This document shows, piece after piece, positions 1 through 7,095 of a DNA stretch of 9,178 bases. Below the pieces are notes generated by a model that saw nothing but the letters and a program-made list of their open reading frames with translations, made no database searches and had not been told where the DNA came from. Position 1 is the first letter of the stretch, and every line of letters begins with the position of its first letter. Made by a program: the position numbers and the translations under genes. Source of the stretch: an uncultured Saprospiraceae bacterium (lineage in GTDB: Bacteria; Bacteroidota; Bacteroidia; Chitinophagales; Saprospiraceae); the NCBI GenBank assembly GCA_937959375.1, contig CALGLS010000404.1:1-9178 (forward strand). The letters run 5' to 3'.

Positions 1-79
1 AGGGTGGAAAAAAATACGAGAATAAAAGAAGCGATGGAATTCTTTTTCATTTGACTGTTTGTTCTAAAAAATATCTAAA

Positions 80-131
80 TCAAGTTTCACTATAATTCTA
101 TCGAACAAGATAAGACTATAGTGAAACTTGA
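80..131 (-). terminator. Hairpin with U-rich tail, likely terminator of the phosphatase operon
   Basis: The arms 80-94 and 117-131 are perfect 15-bp reverse complements around a 22-nt loop. A small inner TATC/GATA pairing (99-102 with 109-112) could shorten that loop. Read on the minus strand, the stem is followed by a T-rich run (complement of about 79-65), as expected of an intrinsic terminator. On the plus strand no T-run follows. It lies about 218 nt past the phosphatase stop codon. That is far for a terminator, but the distance falls to about 60 nt if the palindromic element at 134-293 is a later insertion. The stem is only moderately GC-rich, so termination efficiency is uncertain. Confidence 0.55.
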
Positions 132-133
132 AG

Positions 134-293
134 TAAGAGCACGTTTAAATTTCCATTTAATTGCAAATCAATGTTTTATGAACCTCGCGTCCAATTTTGG
201 AATTCAGTTAGCTCGCTAAACTCATTAAAAAATTGTTAGCGAGAACCATAAACTCTTGATTTTCATAGGAAACTAAATTTAAACATGCTCTTA
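134..293. repeat. About 160-bp imperfect palindrome, MITE-like element
   Basis: The terminal arms 134-152 and 275-293 are 19-bp inverted repeats with one mismatch (142 against 285). Further complementary blocks lie inside and all share the same centre at 213.5: 165-171/256-262, 175-180/247-252, 184-188/239-243, 192-198/229-235 and 208-212/215-219. By my count about 55 of 80 position pairs are Watson-Crick. A TA dinucleotide ends each side (134-135 and 292-293), consistent with a TA target duplication around an element at 136-291, although TA is self-complementary and so weak evidence. No ORF lies inside. It could be a miniature inverted-repeat element, a REP-like unit, or a structured 3' region of the minus-strand transcript. 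The family is not recognised. Confidence 0.6.
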
Positions 294-348
294 ATTATTT
301 TGACTTTGGAACAAACACCGACATTATGCTTACGATAAACGAAATATG

Positions 349-3300
349 TTATTTCACAAACCGCTCGACTATCACTTTATCGTCCATTATTAGTTGCAAG
401 AAATATGACCCCGAAAACAATTGACTTGTTGGAACTTCCAAAGCATTCATTCCTTTTTTAATAGAATAACTTTGAGTCAAAAGTTGTTTATTGTCCATAC
501 TAATAATTTTCAATAAGACATTTGATTTTTCTTTGTGTCCAACAAAATGAAGATTCAATACATCTCTTACCGGATTAGGAAAAAGTTGAATGGTATTTGA
601 CAATTCGCTTTCCTGTAGTTCAGCTAAATCATGATGCAAATCAGCAGAAGTAGCAACCCTTGTATTTCTCAAATTCTGTATCCCCTCTATCGGAGTTCCG
701 CAAGGTATTTCCAAAATGAATTTTTTCTGAACGTACTTATTCACAAAATTCCAAGTTCCTGTCCATGAGTTCATCAATCCAAAATCTCTGCTATTGCTAT
801 TATCTGAGTTCGACTCAGTATTGTCATAAGTCAAAGCAGAACCGTCTGACCAAAGTACCGTTCCTTCTTCCAAATGATCACTCATTCCGATAAGGACATA
901 ATTATTAAAATCAGCTAACTCCGCAAATAACAAATCATTTTTAGCTTGCGAATTAATATGCACCAAATGTCCTCCCAAGGATTCACAGATAGCGGCAGCA
1001 TCCTCCCAGGTTTCTTTATCATCTGACAAGTAATACATTGCATTTTCAGCACTCAGCATCCAATTAAAATCTTCAATTTGTATCGGATCACAAGGCGCTG
1101 GATCAACAGCACATGATGGAACTACAAAATTGATATTCGTTGTGCAATCCGGATTTCCAATTGCGGCAATATCCCAACTTACATTGGTACCACTAGGTTC
1201 ATTGAAAGGTCCTTGATTTAGAAGTTGGCCATATACTCCTGTGAGGCCATTTGCCGTCCAACCAGTGCCTGCACTTTCACCATTCACCATCAAGTCAAAA
1301 GAATAAGTATCATCGGAAGCATCAGTCGGTGTTCCATTGTCACTACACTGTACGTTAGTCGCAGTAGCGGTAATGGAACATGGTGGTGCACATGAGTTTA
1401 CCGTCACTTCAAAAATGCAACTAGCCGTATTTCCACAAGCATCACTTGCCTGATAGCTAACGGTGGTTGTCCCTTCTGGAAAAAGCGCACCATTTACGAA
1501 GCCTCCAGTTTGTGTAATTTGCAAACCACTATCACCTCCTCCAATTGTCGGACAAGGGATTTCAATAATGGCCAAGTTTTTATAATCTCCTTTGTCATTC
1601 CAAGTTCCATTAGATGCAGAAAATAAAGTGTAATCATCTGAGCTTCCACTGCTACCACTCGGCTGAAATTCGCCCCAATTCTCAAAAGTATTTGCGGCGC
1701 CACTTACCCATTCAAATTGCCCTTCAATTAATTCATCGTTGTAACCAATCCAACTATTATCACTTATTAATTCTTCAATAAAATTATTTTCTTCGATGCT
1801 ATTAATCGTTGCTAGGTTACCACCAATACTTTCTGCGAATATTTTTGCAAGGGTCCACTTCATGGGATCATTTGTTTGGTAAAAATGACTTCCGTCAAAA
1901 GTGCCGAGGTAAGTCGTCTCTGCGATATCGATTGGAAGCTCACAATTTGGAATTTGCTCTGGCGTACAATCTGATTCAAAAACGGGTAAGCTCCAACTTG
2001 CATTTGCTCCAGCTCCATCCACGCAGGGTAATGTAATATTTGTAGGACAACTGGAAACAGAAATCCCTGGCGCTCCCGGTTCGTCTGCAATTACAGAAAC
2101 ATTTACAGGTGTTGAAGTCGTAGTATTCCCATCATTATCTGTTGCGACTGCCGTTAGTGAATAAGCTCCAATTCCAATCGCAGTCCAATCAATGACATAA
2201 GGCACCGAGTAATCAGTCATTAGATAATTGTTGTCAATAAAAAATTCCACTTTGGTTATCGTTCCATCTGAGTCGGTTGCATTCGCCGTAATTGAAATTA
2301 CCTCATTTTCTAAAAAAGTTTGATTGGCAATCGGATCGACAATAGATACCGTTGGAGGAACACCTTCAGACAAACCTGTTTTTATCATTGTGAAGTGATC
2401 CGTTATGTCTCCATCGTCATTTATAAATTCAACATCTAGTTGATCCCCTTCAATTTCTAACAATACAGATCCTAACTCTTTTTTACTATAATACATAACC
2501 GGATGATCGAGGTCAGCACTTGAGACTTTAGCTGCGCTACCAGACACAATATATACTGCTCCTTTATTCGCTTCAACACCAAGCGCTGTTTTTTGATAGG
2601 CACCACTACCCTCTATTTGCCCGTCACCATCATCCAGTATCATTTCTGGCTCTAGCTCGTCTGACGCTCCATAATGTCCATTAAGTAAATACGATCGCTC
2701 ATAACTATGGCTATGCCCTGACAGTACTAGATCGACCCCAGCTGCATCAAGAATTGGCAATACATTTTCTCGCATTTCAATCAAGGCACCTCCTTCATCC
2801 GAATCATGACTTCCTTTGGAATAAGGAGGATGATGGAACATGACAATAATCCAATCTTGATTCGTTGAGTTTAAATCATTTTCTAACCAAACCAATTGTG
2901 GGTCTCCCGGATCTTTATCAGAAGCTTCCGAGTCTAAAACAATGAAATGTACATTGGCATAGTCAAAAGAATAGTAAGCTTCTAATCCAGAAGGCACACC
3001 TCCTAATTCACCATTTTCTGGAAAGGTAAAAATATCAAAATATGGTCCCGATTCATTCTCAATATCAGCACTTCGGTAATCGTGATTGCCCATGCAAGAC
3101 CACATTGGTATTTGTGGCACCACCTCGGCATACATTTCAAAAATAGCGCCTTGGTACTCATCATCTGTACCATCACTATAAGCATTGTCACCAAGTAATA
3201 GAATCATGTCAAGCTCCTCCTCATTATTGTATTCATAAAAAGCATCTCGTACGGCAGTTTGACCACTTCCTCTTGTTCCGCAATCACCCAACACCCATGC

Positions 3301-3657
3301 TCTGATCGGGTGTTGTGCGCCTACAGTTGGTGCAGTAATGAAGAAGTGATCACTATCTCCTCCTGCGAGTTTGATTTCCTCATAACCTACTGCATAATAA
3401 TATTTCGTATCCGGATTCAGATTGTTGACGAATACTTCATGATCGACAAACGAGTTGGTTTCGACCGTGTAAATAGTGTTTAAACTACCCAATTGGGTGC
3501 CGATCCAAACCTTACTGGTGGTAGGAGTATCCGTTCGCCATTTTATGATAATACTGGTAGTTCCTCCAGATTGGAGATAAGGTCCTCTCTCTAAAGATTG
3601 TGCATTAAGTGAAGCAACAAAGAGAAGTAGAACAAAGAGCGTATGTGGGAGTTTCAT
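349..3657 (-). CDS. T9SS-exported purple-acid-phosphatase-like metallophosphoesterase with Ig-like, HYR and two C-type lectin domains
   Basis: This 1102-residue multidomain surface enzyme is predicted to hydrolyse phosphoesters with a two-metal site. A Sec signal peptide spans about 1-20. A fibronectin-III-like purple acid phosphatase N-domain spans about 21-110. The metallophosphatase domain (about 118-400) has all five motifs of the family: GDCG (124-127), GDNAY (156-160), GNHD (190-193), VMFHHPPY (272-279) and GHSHSYER (314-321). Then come a Big_7-type Ig-like domain (about 434-523), a HYR domain (536-753) interrupted by a C-type lectin domain (about 581-702), a cysteine-bearing Bacteroidota beta-domain (about 760-849), a second lectin domain (about 868-986) and a T9SS type A sorting tail (about 1021-1102, starting LFPNPV). 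It is the second gene after the TPR gene, 31 bp downstream. Family and export are confident. The substrate and the lectins' ligands are unknown. Confidence 0.93.
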   Translation of the reverse strand: MKLPHTLFVLLLFVASLNAQSLERGPYLQSGGTTSIIIKWRTDTPTTSKVWIGTQLGSLNTIYTVETNSFVDHEVFVNNLNPDTKYYYAVGYEEIKLAGGDSDHFFITAPTVGAQHPIRAWVLGDCGTRGSGQTAVRDAFYEYNNEEELDMILLLGDNAYSDGTDDEYQGAIFEMYAEVVPQIPMWSCMGNHDYRSADIENESGPYFDIFTFPENGELGGVPSGLEAYYSFDYANVHFIVLDSEASDKDPGDPQLVWLENDLNSTNQDWIIVMFHHPPYSKGSHDSDEGGALIEMRENVLPILDAAGVDLVLSGHSHSYERSYLLNGHYGASDELEPEMILDDGDGQIEGSGAYQKTALGVEANKGAVYIVSGSAAKVSSADLDHPVMYYSKKELGSVLLEIEGDQLDVEFINDDGDITDHFTMIKTGLSEGVPPTVSIVDPIANQTFLENEVISITANATDSDGTITKVEFFIDNNYLMTDYSVPYVIDWTAIGIGAYSLTAVATDNDGNTTTSTPVNVSVIADEPGAPGISVSSCPTNITLPCVDGAGANASWSLPVFESDCTPEQIPNCELPIDIAETTYLGTFDGSHFYQTNDPMKWTLAKIFAESIGGNLATINSIEENNFIEELISDNSWIGYNDELIEGQFEWVSGAANTFENWGEFQPSGSSGSSDDYTLFSASNGTWNDKGDYKNLAIIEIPCPTIGGGDSGLQITQTGGFVNGALFPEGTTTVSYQASDACGNTASCIFEVTVNSCAPPCSITATATNVQCSDNGTPTDASDDTYSFDLMVNGESAGTGWTANGLTGVYGQLLNQGPFNEPSGTNVSWDIAAIGNPDCTTNINFVVPSCAVDPAPCDPIQIEDFNWMLSAENAMYYLSDDKETWEDAAAICESLGGHLVHINSQAKNDLLFAELADFNNYVLIGMSDHLEEGTVLWSDGSALTYDNTESNSDNSNSRDFGLMNSWTGTWNFVNKYVQKKFILEIPCGTPIEGIQNLRNTRVATSADLHHDLAELQESELSNTIQLFPNPVRDVLNLHFVGHKEKSNVLLKIISMDNKQLLTQSYSIKKGMNALEVPTSQLFSGSYFLQLIMDDKVIVERFVK

Positions 3658-3688
3658 GATTAGTAGGTGTGTGTGGTTAGTATGTTTG

Positions 3689-4498
3689 TCACAAAGCGTC
3701 TAGTGCTAACTTTGCTTTTATAGCAATTGACTGAACGTAATCCGTTTCTTTTATTTTAGGTTTCAAACCTTCTATTTCTGCTAAGCAATTTTGATAGACT
3801 GTTTTTGCTTCTTCGTGTTTACTTAATTTTTGAAGTACATTTGCTTTTTGCAAAAGCCAGTATTCTTTCCGTATCGCTTTGGCTAAAATAGCATTGATGG
3901 TTTGCATAGAACGGTCGTACCATTCGTGTTCATTGGCCAAGTCAACCAAGTGCTTTTGCATGCTCACATAAGGACCAATTTTTCGTACGCCTTCTTCCAA
4001 TACCTTGTAAGCTTTTTCTGGATTTTGAATCCGCCATACGTTTGACAAGTGAATAAAATCTTCTGGAGTTGCCTTATCTTTTTTAATCGCAATGGCATTA
4101 TCAAAACCAACAATCGCTTTATCATCCTCTCCTAATGCTAAGTGGACTTTTGCATAAAGAATTTGGCCATTCGCATGCTTTGGAAAGTGTAAAATATATT
4201 TGTCAATATAACTAGAAGCAAGTTCGTATTGCGCTGTCTCTAAATAGATTTCTGCCAAAGGAAAGTAAGTGGTATAAATTTCATTGTCCATGATGAGTAC
4301 CTTTTCAAAATCAGCGACAGCTCGCGCATAGTCTTCATCAATTTGATAATAAATCCCTCTTTCAAAATATAAATTAAGGCTGTCTGGATACTTCGCGATC
4401 TGCTTACTTAGCGAATCGATCTGAGCATGAACAGGTCCGTGAGCTTTACCCAAAAGGGAGCAACAAATAAAAAGGATGCTTATTAGTAGTAATCTCAT
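3689..4498 (-). CDS. Secreted or periplasmic tetratricopeptide-repeat protein
   Basis: The 269-residue product has an N-terminal hydrophobic signal sequence (about 3-17) with cleavage probably near 19-25. The CC pair at 12-13 does not make a good lipobox, so a Sec substrate is more likely than a lipoprotein. The rest is helical with TPR-like repeats. The clearest are about 42-74 (ending in DYARAVADFEKVL), 76-106, 110-142 and 213-240 (ending in HEEAKTVYQNCL). TPR arrays bind partner proteins and no catalytic motif is visible. It is the first gene of a probable two-gene transcript with the phosphatase, 31 bp upstream of it on the same strand. This suggests a chaperone, scaffold or partner role for the exported enzyme, but only from position. 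The specific function is not recognised. Confidence 0.85.
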   Translation of the reverse strand: MRLLLISILFICCSLLGKAHGPVHAQIDSLSKQIAKYPDSLNLYFERGIYYQIDEDYARAVADFEKVLIMDNEIYTTYFPLAEIYLETAQYELASSYIDKYILHFPKHANGQILYAKVHLALGEDDKAIVGFDNAIAIKKDKATPEDFIHLSNVWRIQNPEKAYKVLEEGVRKIGPYVSMQKHLVDLANEHEWYDRSMQTINAILAKAIRKEYWLLQKANVLQKLSKHEEAKTVYQNCLAEIEGLKPKIKETDYVQSIAIKAKLALDAL

Positions 4499-4527
4499 AA
4501 GTAATATAATTGGGCAACAAAATAGCT

Positions 4528-4539
4528 ATTCTATAGAAT
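4528..4539. repeat. Perfect 12-bp palindrome upstream of the TPR gene
   Basis: ATTCTATAGAAT is a perfect palindrome located 30 bp before the TPR gene start codon. AGC and GCT triplets flank it, offset by one base. It could be a regulator-binding site for the TPR-phosphatase unit. A 12-bp AT-rich palindrome can also occur by chance, and no Bacteroidota -7 element (TAnnTTTG) was found nearby on the minus strand. Confidence 0.25.
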
Positions 4540-4622
4540 TTGCTACAAATTCTTAGCCAATCAGTTTGACACTAAAGTAGTATTTGAGGTCGAATGTTGG
4601 GGTTGTTGATATGTTAGAGAGG

Positions 4623-4666
4623 GTCTTAATAACCTAAAGAATTGCTAGGTTATACTGATTTAAGAC
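4623..4666. repeat. Bulged hairpin between the CotH and TPR genes
   Basis: The inner arms 4629-4636 (ATAACCTA) and 4646-4653 (TAGGTTAT) are perfect 8-bp complements around a 9-nt loop. The outer arms 4623-4628 (GTCTTA) and 4661-4666 (TAAGAC) extend the stem across a 7-nt one-sided bulge. It lies 82 nt after the CotH stop codon on the minus strand. No T-run follows on either strand, so it is not a standard intrinsic terminator. It may instead protect the transcript 3' end or act in regulation. Confidence 0.4.
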
Positions 4667-4747
4667 GTAGAAGAGAAGGAAAAGACACATAGTGATAAAA
4701 TGAATTTTATCCTATACGAGTAAGTAATGTACCGAAATTGTGTTAGA

Positions 4748-6961
4748 CTAGAGTCGAATCAAACGAATCGTCTGGCTTTCATTCACGGCGTTTAATCTTA
4801 AAATGTAAATTCCTTTGGGGTAAGTTGAAAGATCGATGGGATACAAATAGCTTCCCTTTTCTCCTACAGCCTTGTCTATCAAACGATCTAGGAGTCGTCC
4901 TTGCATATCAAATAATTGCAGATTGATTTTACTTCTAAGTGGAAGATAAAATTCTAAAGTACTTGTTCCAGAAGTTGGATTTGGATACAATAAAGTTTGC
5001 AACTTATTCGGATCTTTGATCTCCATGTTATTACAAATTCCGTAGAGATTTTCGTCCAACCAAGTAAACCGAGTTTTGATCCAATCTTTAACAATAGTTA
5101 CTTCTCCTGTGTAAGTATCATCGTGGTATCGGTTAGGCCAAAGTGTAAGTTCCAAGACAGGCCATCGCACAAAGTTTCGAGCCTGTGCATCTTCAAGTAA
5201 TAGCGTTCTCTGATCAATGTATTGAAAAACGGTATCGAGGTGTAATGGCCCCGCTCTAAGTGCTCGCCAACGGCAGTTCAATTCATTTTGAAAAGCAACG
5301 TCTTCTAGCAAGCGGTCCCACCAAAAAGGAATTTGAAAATTACTTGATTCACAATCCTTATTGTAATCTTTCATAAAACCGGTTGTATTCTGCCCTCTGC
5401 AATCATAACCATTTCCAAAAGCTAAATTAAAATCCCAAACTGGCCCAATATGTAGTAATGAGTCGCGGCTATCTTTGTCTTTATACAAAAAAGTACTGAG
5501 TCGATATCCATCAACGTTGTACGCCAACTCTGTCGCCAAAAAGAAATCAATAAATGATTTTACATCCATATACTTACGATAGCCTTCTAATGAATCTTTG
5601 AAAAGATCACTTGCCAAAGATGTCTCAAAATCATGTATAAAATTTTGGATGTAATCTTTTTGCTGACTTGTAATATCATCATCTTTAGGATAGTGGTATT
5701 GAAAGGTAACATTACGGTTTTGATAATTTTCGAAATGCAAATGCGAGTTCCAATAATCTGTTCCACCTCCAGTGGTTTTATCTATCTTAATGATATACCC
5801 TCCCGTCAATTCATCTCCTGAATTGTCTGTATCTTTCAGTTTTGCAATATTAACTCGATGAGTATCTCTCTTTATTTTTTCCATCAAAACGTAAACGCCT
5901 TGATACTTTTGATCAATTAATAGTTCACACATACGAGTTCGTGGAGCATACTGTCCCATATCACCTGACAGTTTGAAAAGAATGTCATTTCTCAAAAGTG
6001 ACTTATCACTGTAGGGACCATAAAGTATCCAATCATTTTCTTCAGGCAATCCCAATAAGGAAACATTGTTGTTGCTTCCATCTGAGTTTTGAGTTTCAAA
6101 AGCATATGACTTTTTGAGAAAACGTCTTTGAGAACTTGACCCCCTTATTTCGATACTGATACGGCCATCATAACCTGTTGGTGTATCTGATAGATCATTT
6201 AAGTCACCATCATCGTTGTTAAATATTTTCAGTTCTGCAGTGATGCGTGGATCGTCTACAATGTTTTGTTGATTTGTTTGAATAGAAAAAATAGGTAGAT
6301 TAGAATTGGTCAAAATCACTGGTTCCTGAAACCAGCTTGGCACTTGTCGATAAGAGTCATCATCGACATTTAGGCCAACTGAAAACCAAAAAGCTGCAGA
6401 AAGGTCAGTCGAAACAATACCATCATTTACGACCTGAATGGCTAGCGTATTTTGCCCTTCCTTCAACGCGATGCGAATTTCTTTTTTGTTCAATTCATAA
6501 TATTCGGGACGACCTCCTTTATAGATGGTGGCTTCGTGGAAATATCTTGGCAATGCATCAAAAGCATGAAACTCTCCTGGAATACCAATATTAGATCGAG
6601 CAATTTCGACGCCATTAAGATAGGCTACGAAAGCATCGTCATAGTCTGCGTGTAGCAAAGCATACATGATGTTGGAGGTATCTGTAATCTCAAAACTAGT
6701 TCGGAGATAAAGTGAATGCACTGGCTCTATGATAGTCGCGTCGTCGTTATCCTCGTAACCGATTCCTCCGGGGCCAGTTAGCCAGCTGGAATCGTCAAAT
6801 CCAGGAAGTTGCCAATTCGGAGCAGGTGCTGCAATGTCTGCAGAAAAGTAAGACCATTGATCTTCTGCCATAACAAGTGTTCTCCAATCATATTCAGGTA
6901 GTTGTCCCTGAATAGATGAATACAAAAAAAGAAAGAGGAAAAAGACGCAATATCTAATCAT
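4748..6961 (-). CDS. CotH kinase family protein with T9SS sorting domain
   Basis: CotH proteins are atypical kinases, shown for Bacillus spore-coat CotH to phosphorylate secreted proteins. I chose the ATG at 6961, which gives 737 residues. It places a compact signal peptide (MIRYCVFFLFLFLYSS) at the very N-terminus. An in-frame ATG at 7000 would add 13 residues. Numbered from that longer form, a galactose-binding-like beta-sandwich covers about 36-210. The CotH domain covers about 235-650, with RGSSSQRRFLKKSYAFE (286-302), YGPYSDKSLLRND (327-339), GVYVLMEKIKRD (368-379), GGYIIKIDK (400-408) and GPVWDFNLAFGN (519-530). A T9SS sorting tail spans about 668-750, starting LLYPNPTSG and ending QTIRLIRL. 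It is transcribed in the same direction as the lipoprotein gene upstream. Kinase activity is inferred from the family; the substrate is unknown. Confidence 0.9.
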   Translation of the reverse strand: MIRYCVFFLFLFLYSSIQGQLPEYDWRTLVMAEDQWSYFSADIAAPAPNWQLPGFDDSSWLTGPGGIGYEDNDDATIIEPVHSLYLRTSFEITDTSNIMYALLHADYDDAFVAYLNGVEIARSNIGIPGEFHAFDALPRYFHEATIYKGGRPEYYELNKKEIRIALKEGQNTLAIQVVNDGIVSTDLSAAFWFSVGLNVDDDSYRQVPSWFQEPVILTNSNLPIFSIQTNQQNIVDDPRITAELKIFNNDDGDLNDLSDTPTGYDGRISIEIRGSSSQRRFLKKSYAFETQNSDGSNNNVSLLGLPEENDWILYGPYSDKSLLRNDILFKLSGDMGQYAPRTRMCELLIDQKYQGVYVLMEKIKRDTHRVNIAKLKDTDNSGDELTGGYIIKIDKTTGGGTDYWNSHLHFENYQNRNVTFQYHYPKDDDITSQQKDYIQNFIHDFETSLASDLFKDSLEGYRKYMDVKSFIDFFLATELAYNVDGYRLSTFLYKDKDSRDSLLHIGPVWDFNLAFGNGYDCRGQNTTGFMKDYNKDCESSNFQIPFWWDRLLEDVAFQNELNCRWRALRAGPLHLDTVFQYIDQRTLLLEDAQARNFVRWPVLELTLWPNRYHDDTYTGEVTIVKDWIKTRFTWLDENLYGICNNMEIKDPNKLQTLLYPNPTSGTSTLEFYLPLRSKINLQLFDMQGRLLDRLIDKAVGEKGSYLYPIDLSTYPKGIYILRLNAVNESQTIRLIRL

Positions 6962-7016
6962 ATAACAAGATAGTTGAAAATGATTGGATGTCAGGGGCAT
7001 AATCGAACAACTTCAT

Positions 7017-7055
7017 AAAGAACTTGGACCAACCATACAGCTAATCCAAGTCTTT
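7017..7055. repeat. Inverted repeat between the lipoprotein and CotH genes
   Basis: AAAGAACTTGGA (7017-7028) pairs with TCCAAGTCTTT (7045-7055) with one bulged base, around a 16-nt loop. It lies 41 nt beyond the lipoprotein stop codon and upstream of both candidate CotH starts. No T-run follows on the minus strand. It could be an attenuator, an RNA-processing hairpin between the two genes, or a weak terminator. There is no independent evidence of function. Confidence 0.4.
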
Positions 7056-7095
7056 AAGATGTTATAATAAGTTTGGCTAAGTGGGATTAGTCTTC

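Noticed and set aside
1..79. Possible end of another gene at the left edge
   Set aside because: No frame with coding character can be supported in this short AT-rich stretch.
1494..3483. Several 60-76-residue frames on both strands inside the phosphatase gene
   Set aside because: They lie wholly within a gene with continuous domain matches, have atypical composition and show no signal peptide or domain.
4694..4711. AT-rich palindrome GATAAAAT-GA-ATTTTATC
   Set aside because: The two-base spacer is too short for a hairpin loop without opening the stem, and AT-rich symmetry is common by chance. It is mentioned only as part of the spacer.
4997..6655. Four short plus-strand frames antisense to the CotH gene
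   Set aside because: They overlap conserved CotH motifs on the other strand and show no recognisable protein features.
7068..7075. TAAGTTTG on the plus strand, a match to the Bacteroidota -7 consensus TAnnTTTG
   Set aside because: It points into the antisense strand of the lipoprotein gene, with no plus-strand gene nearby. A chance match is likely in AT-rich DNA.
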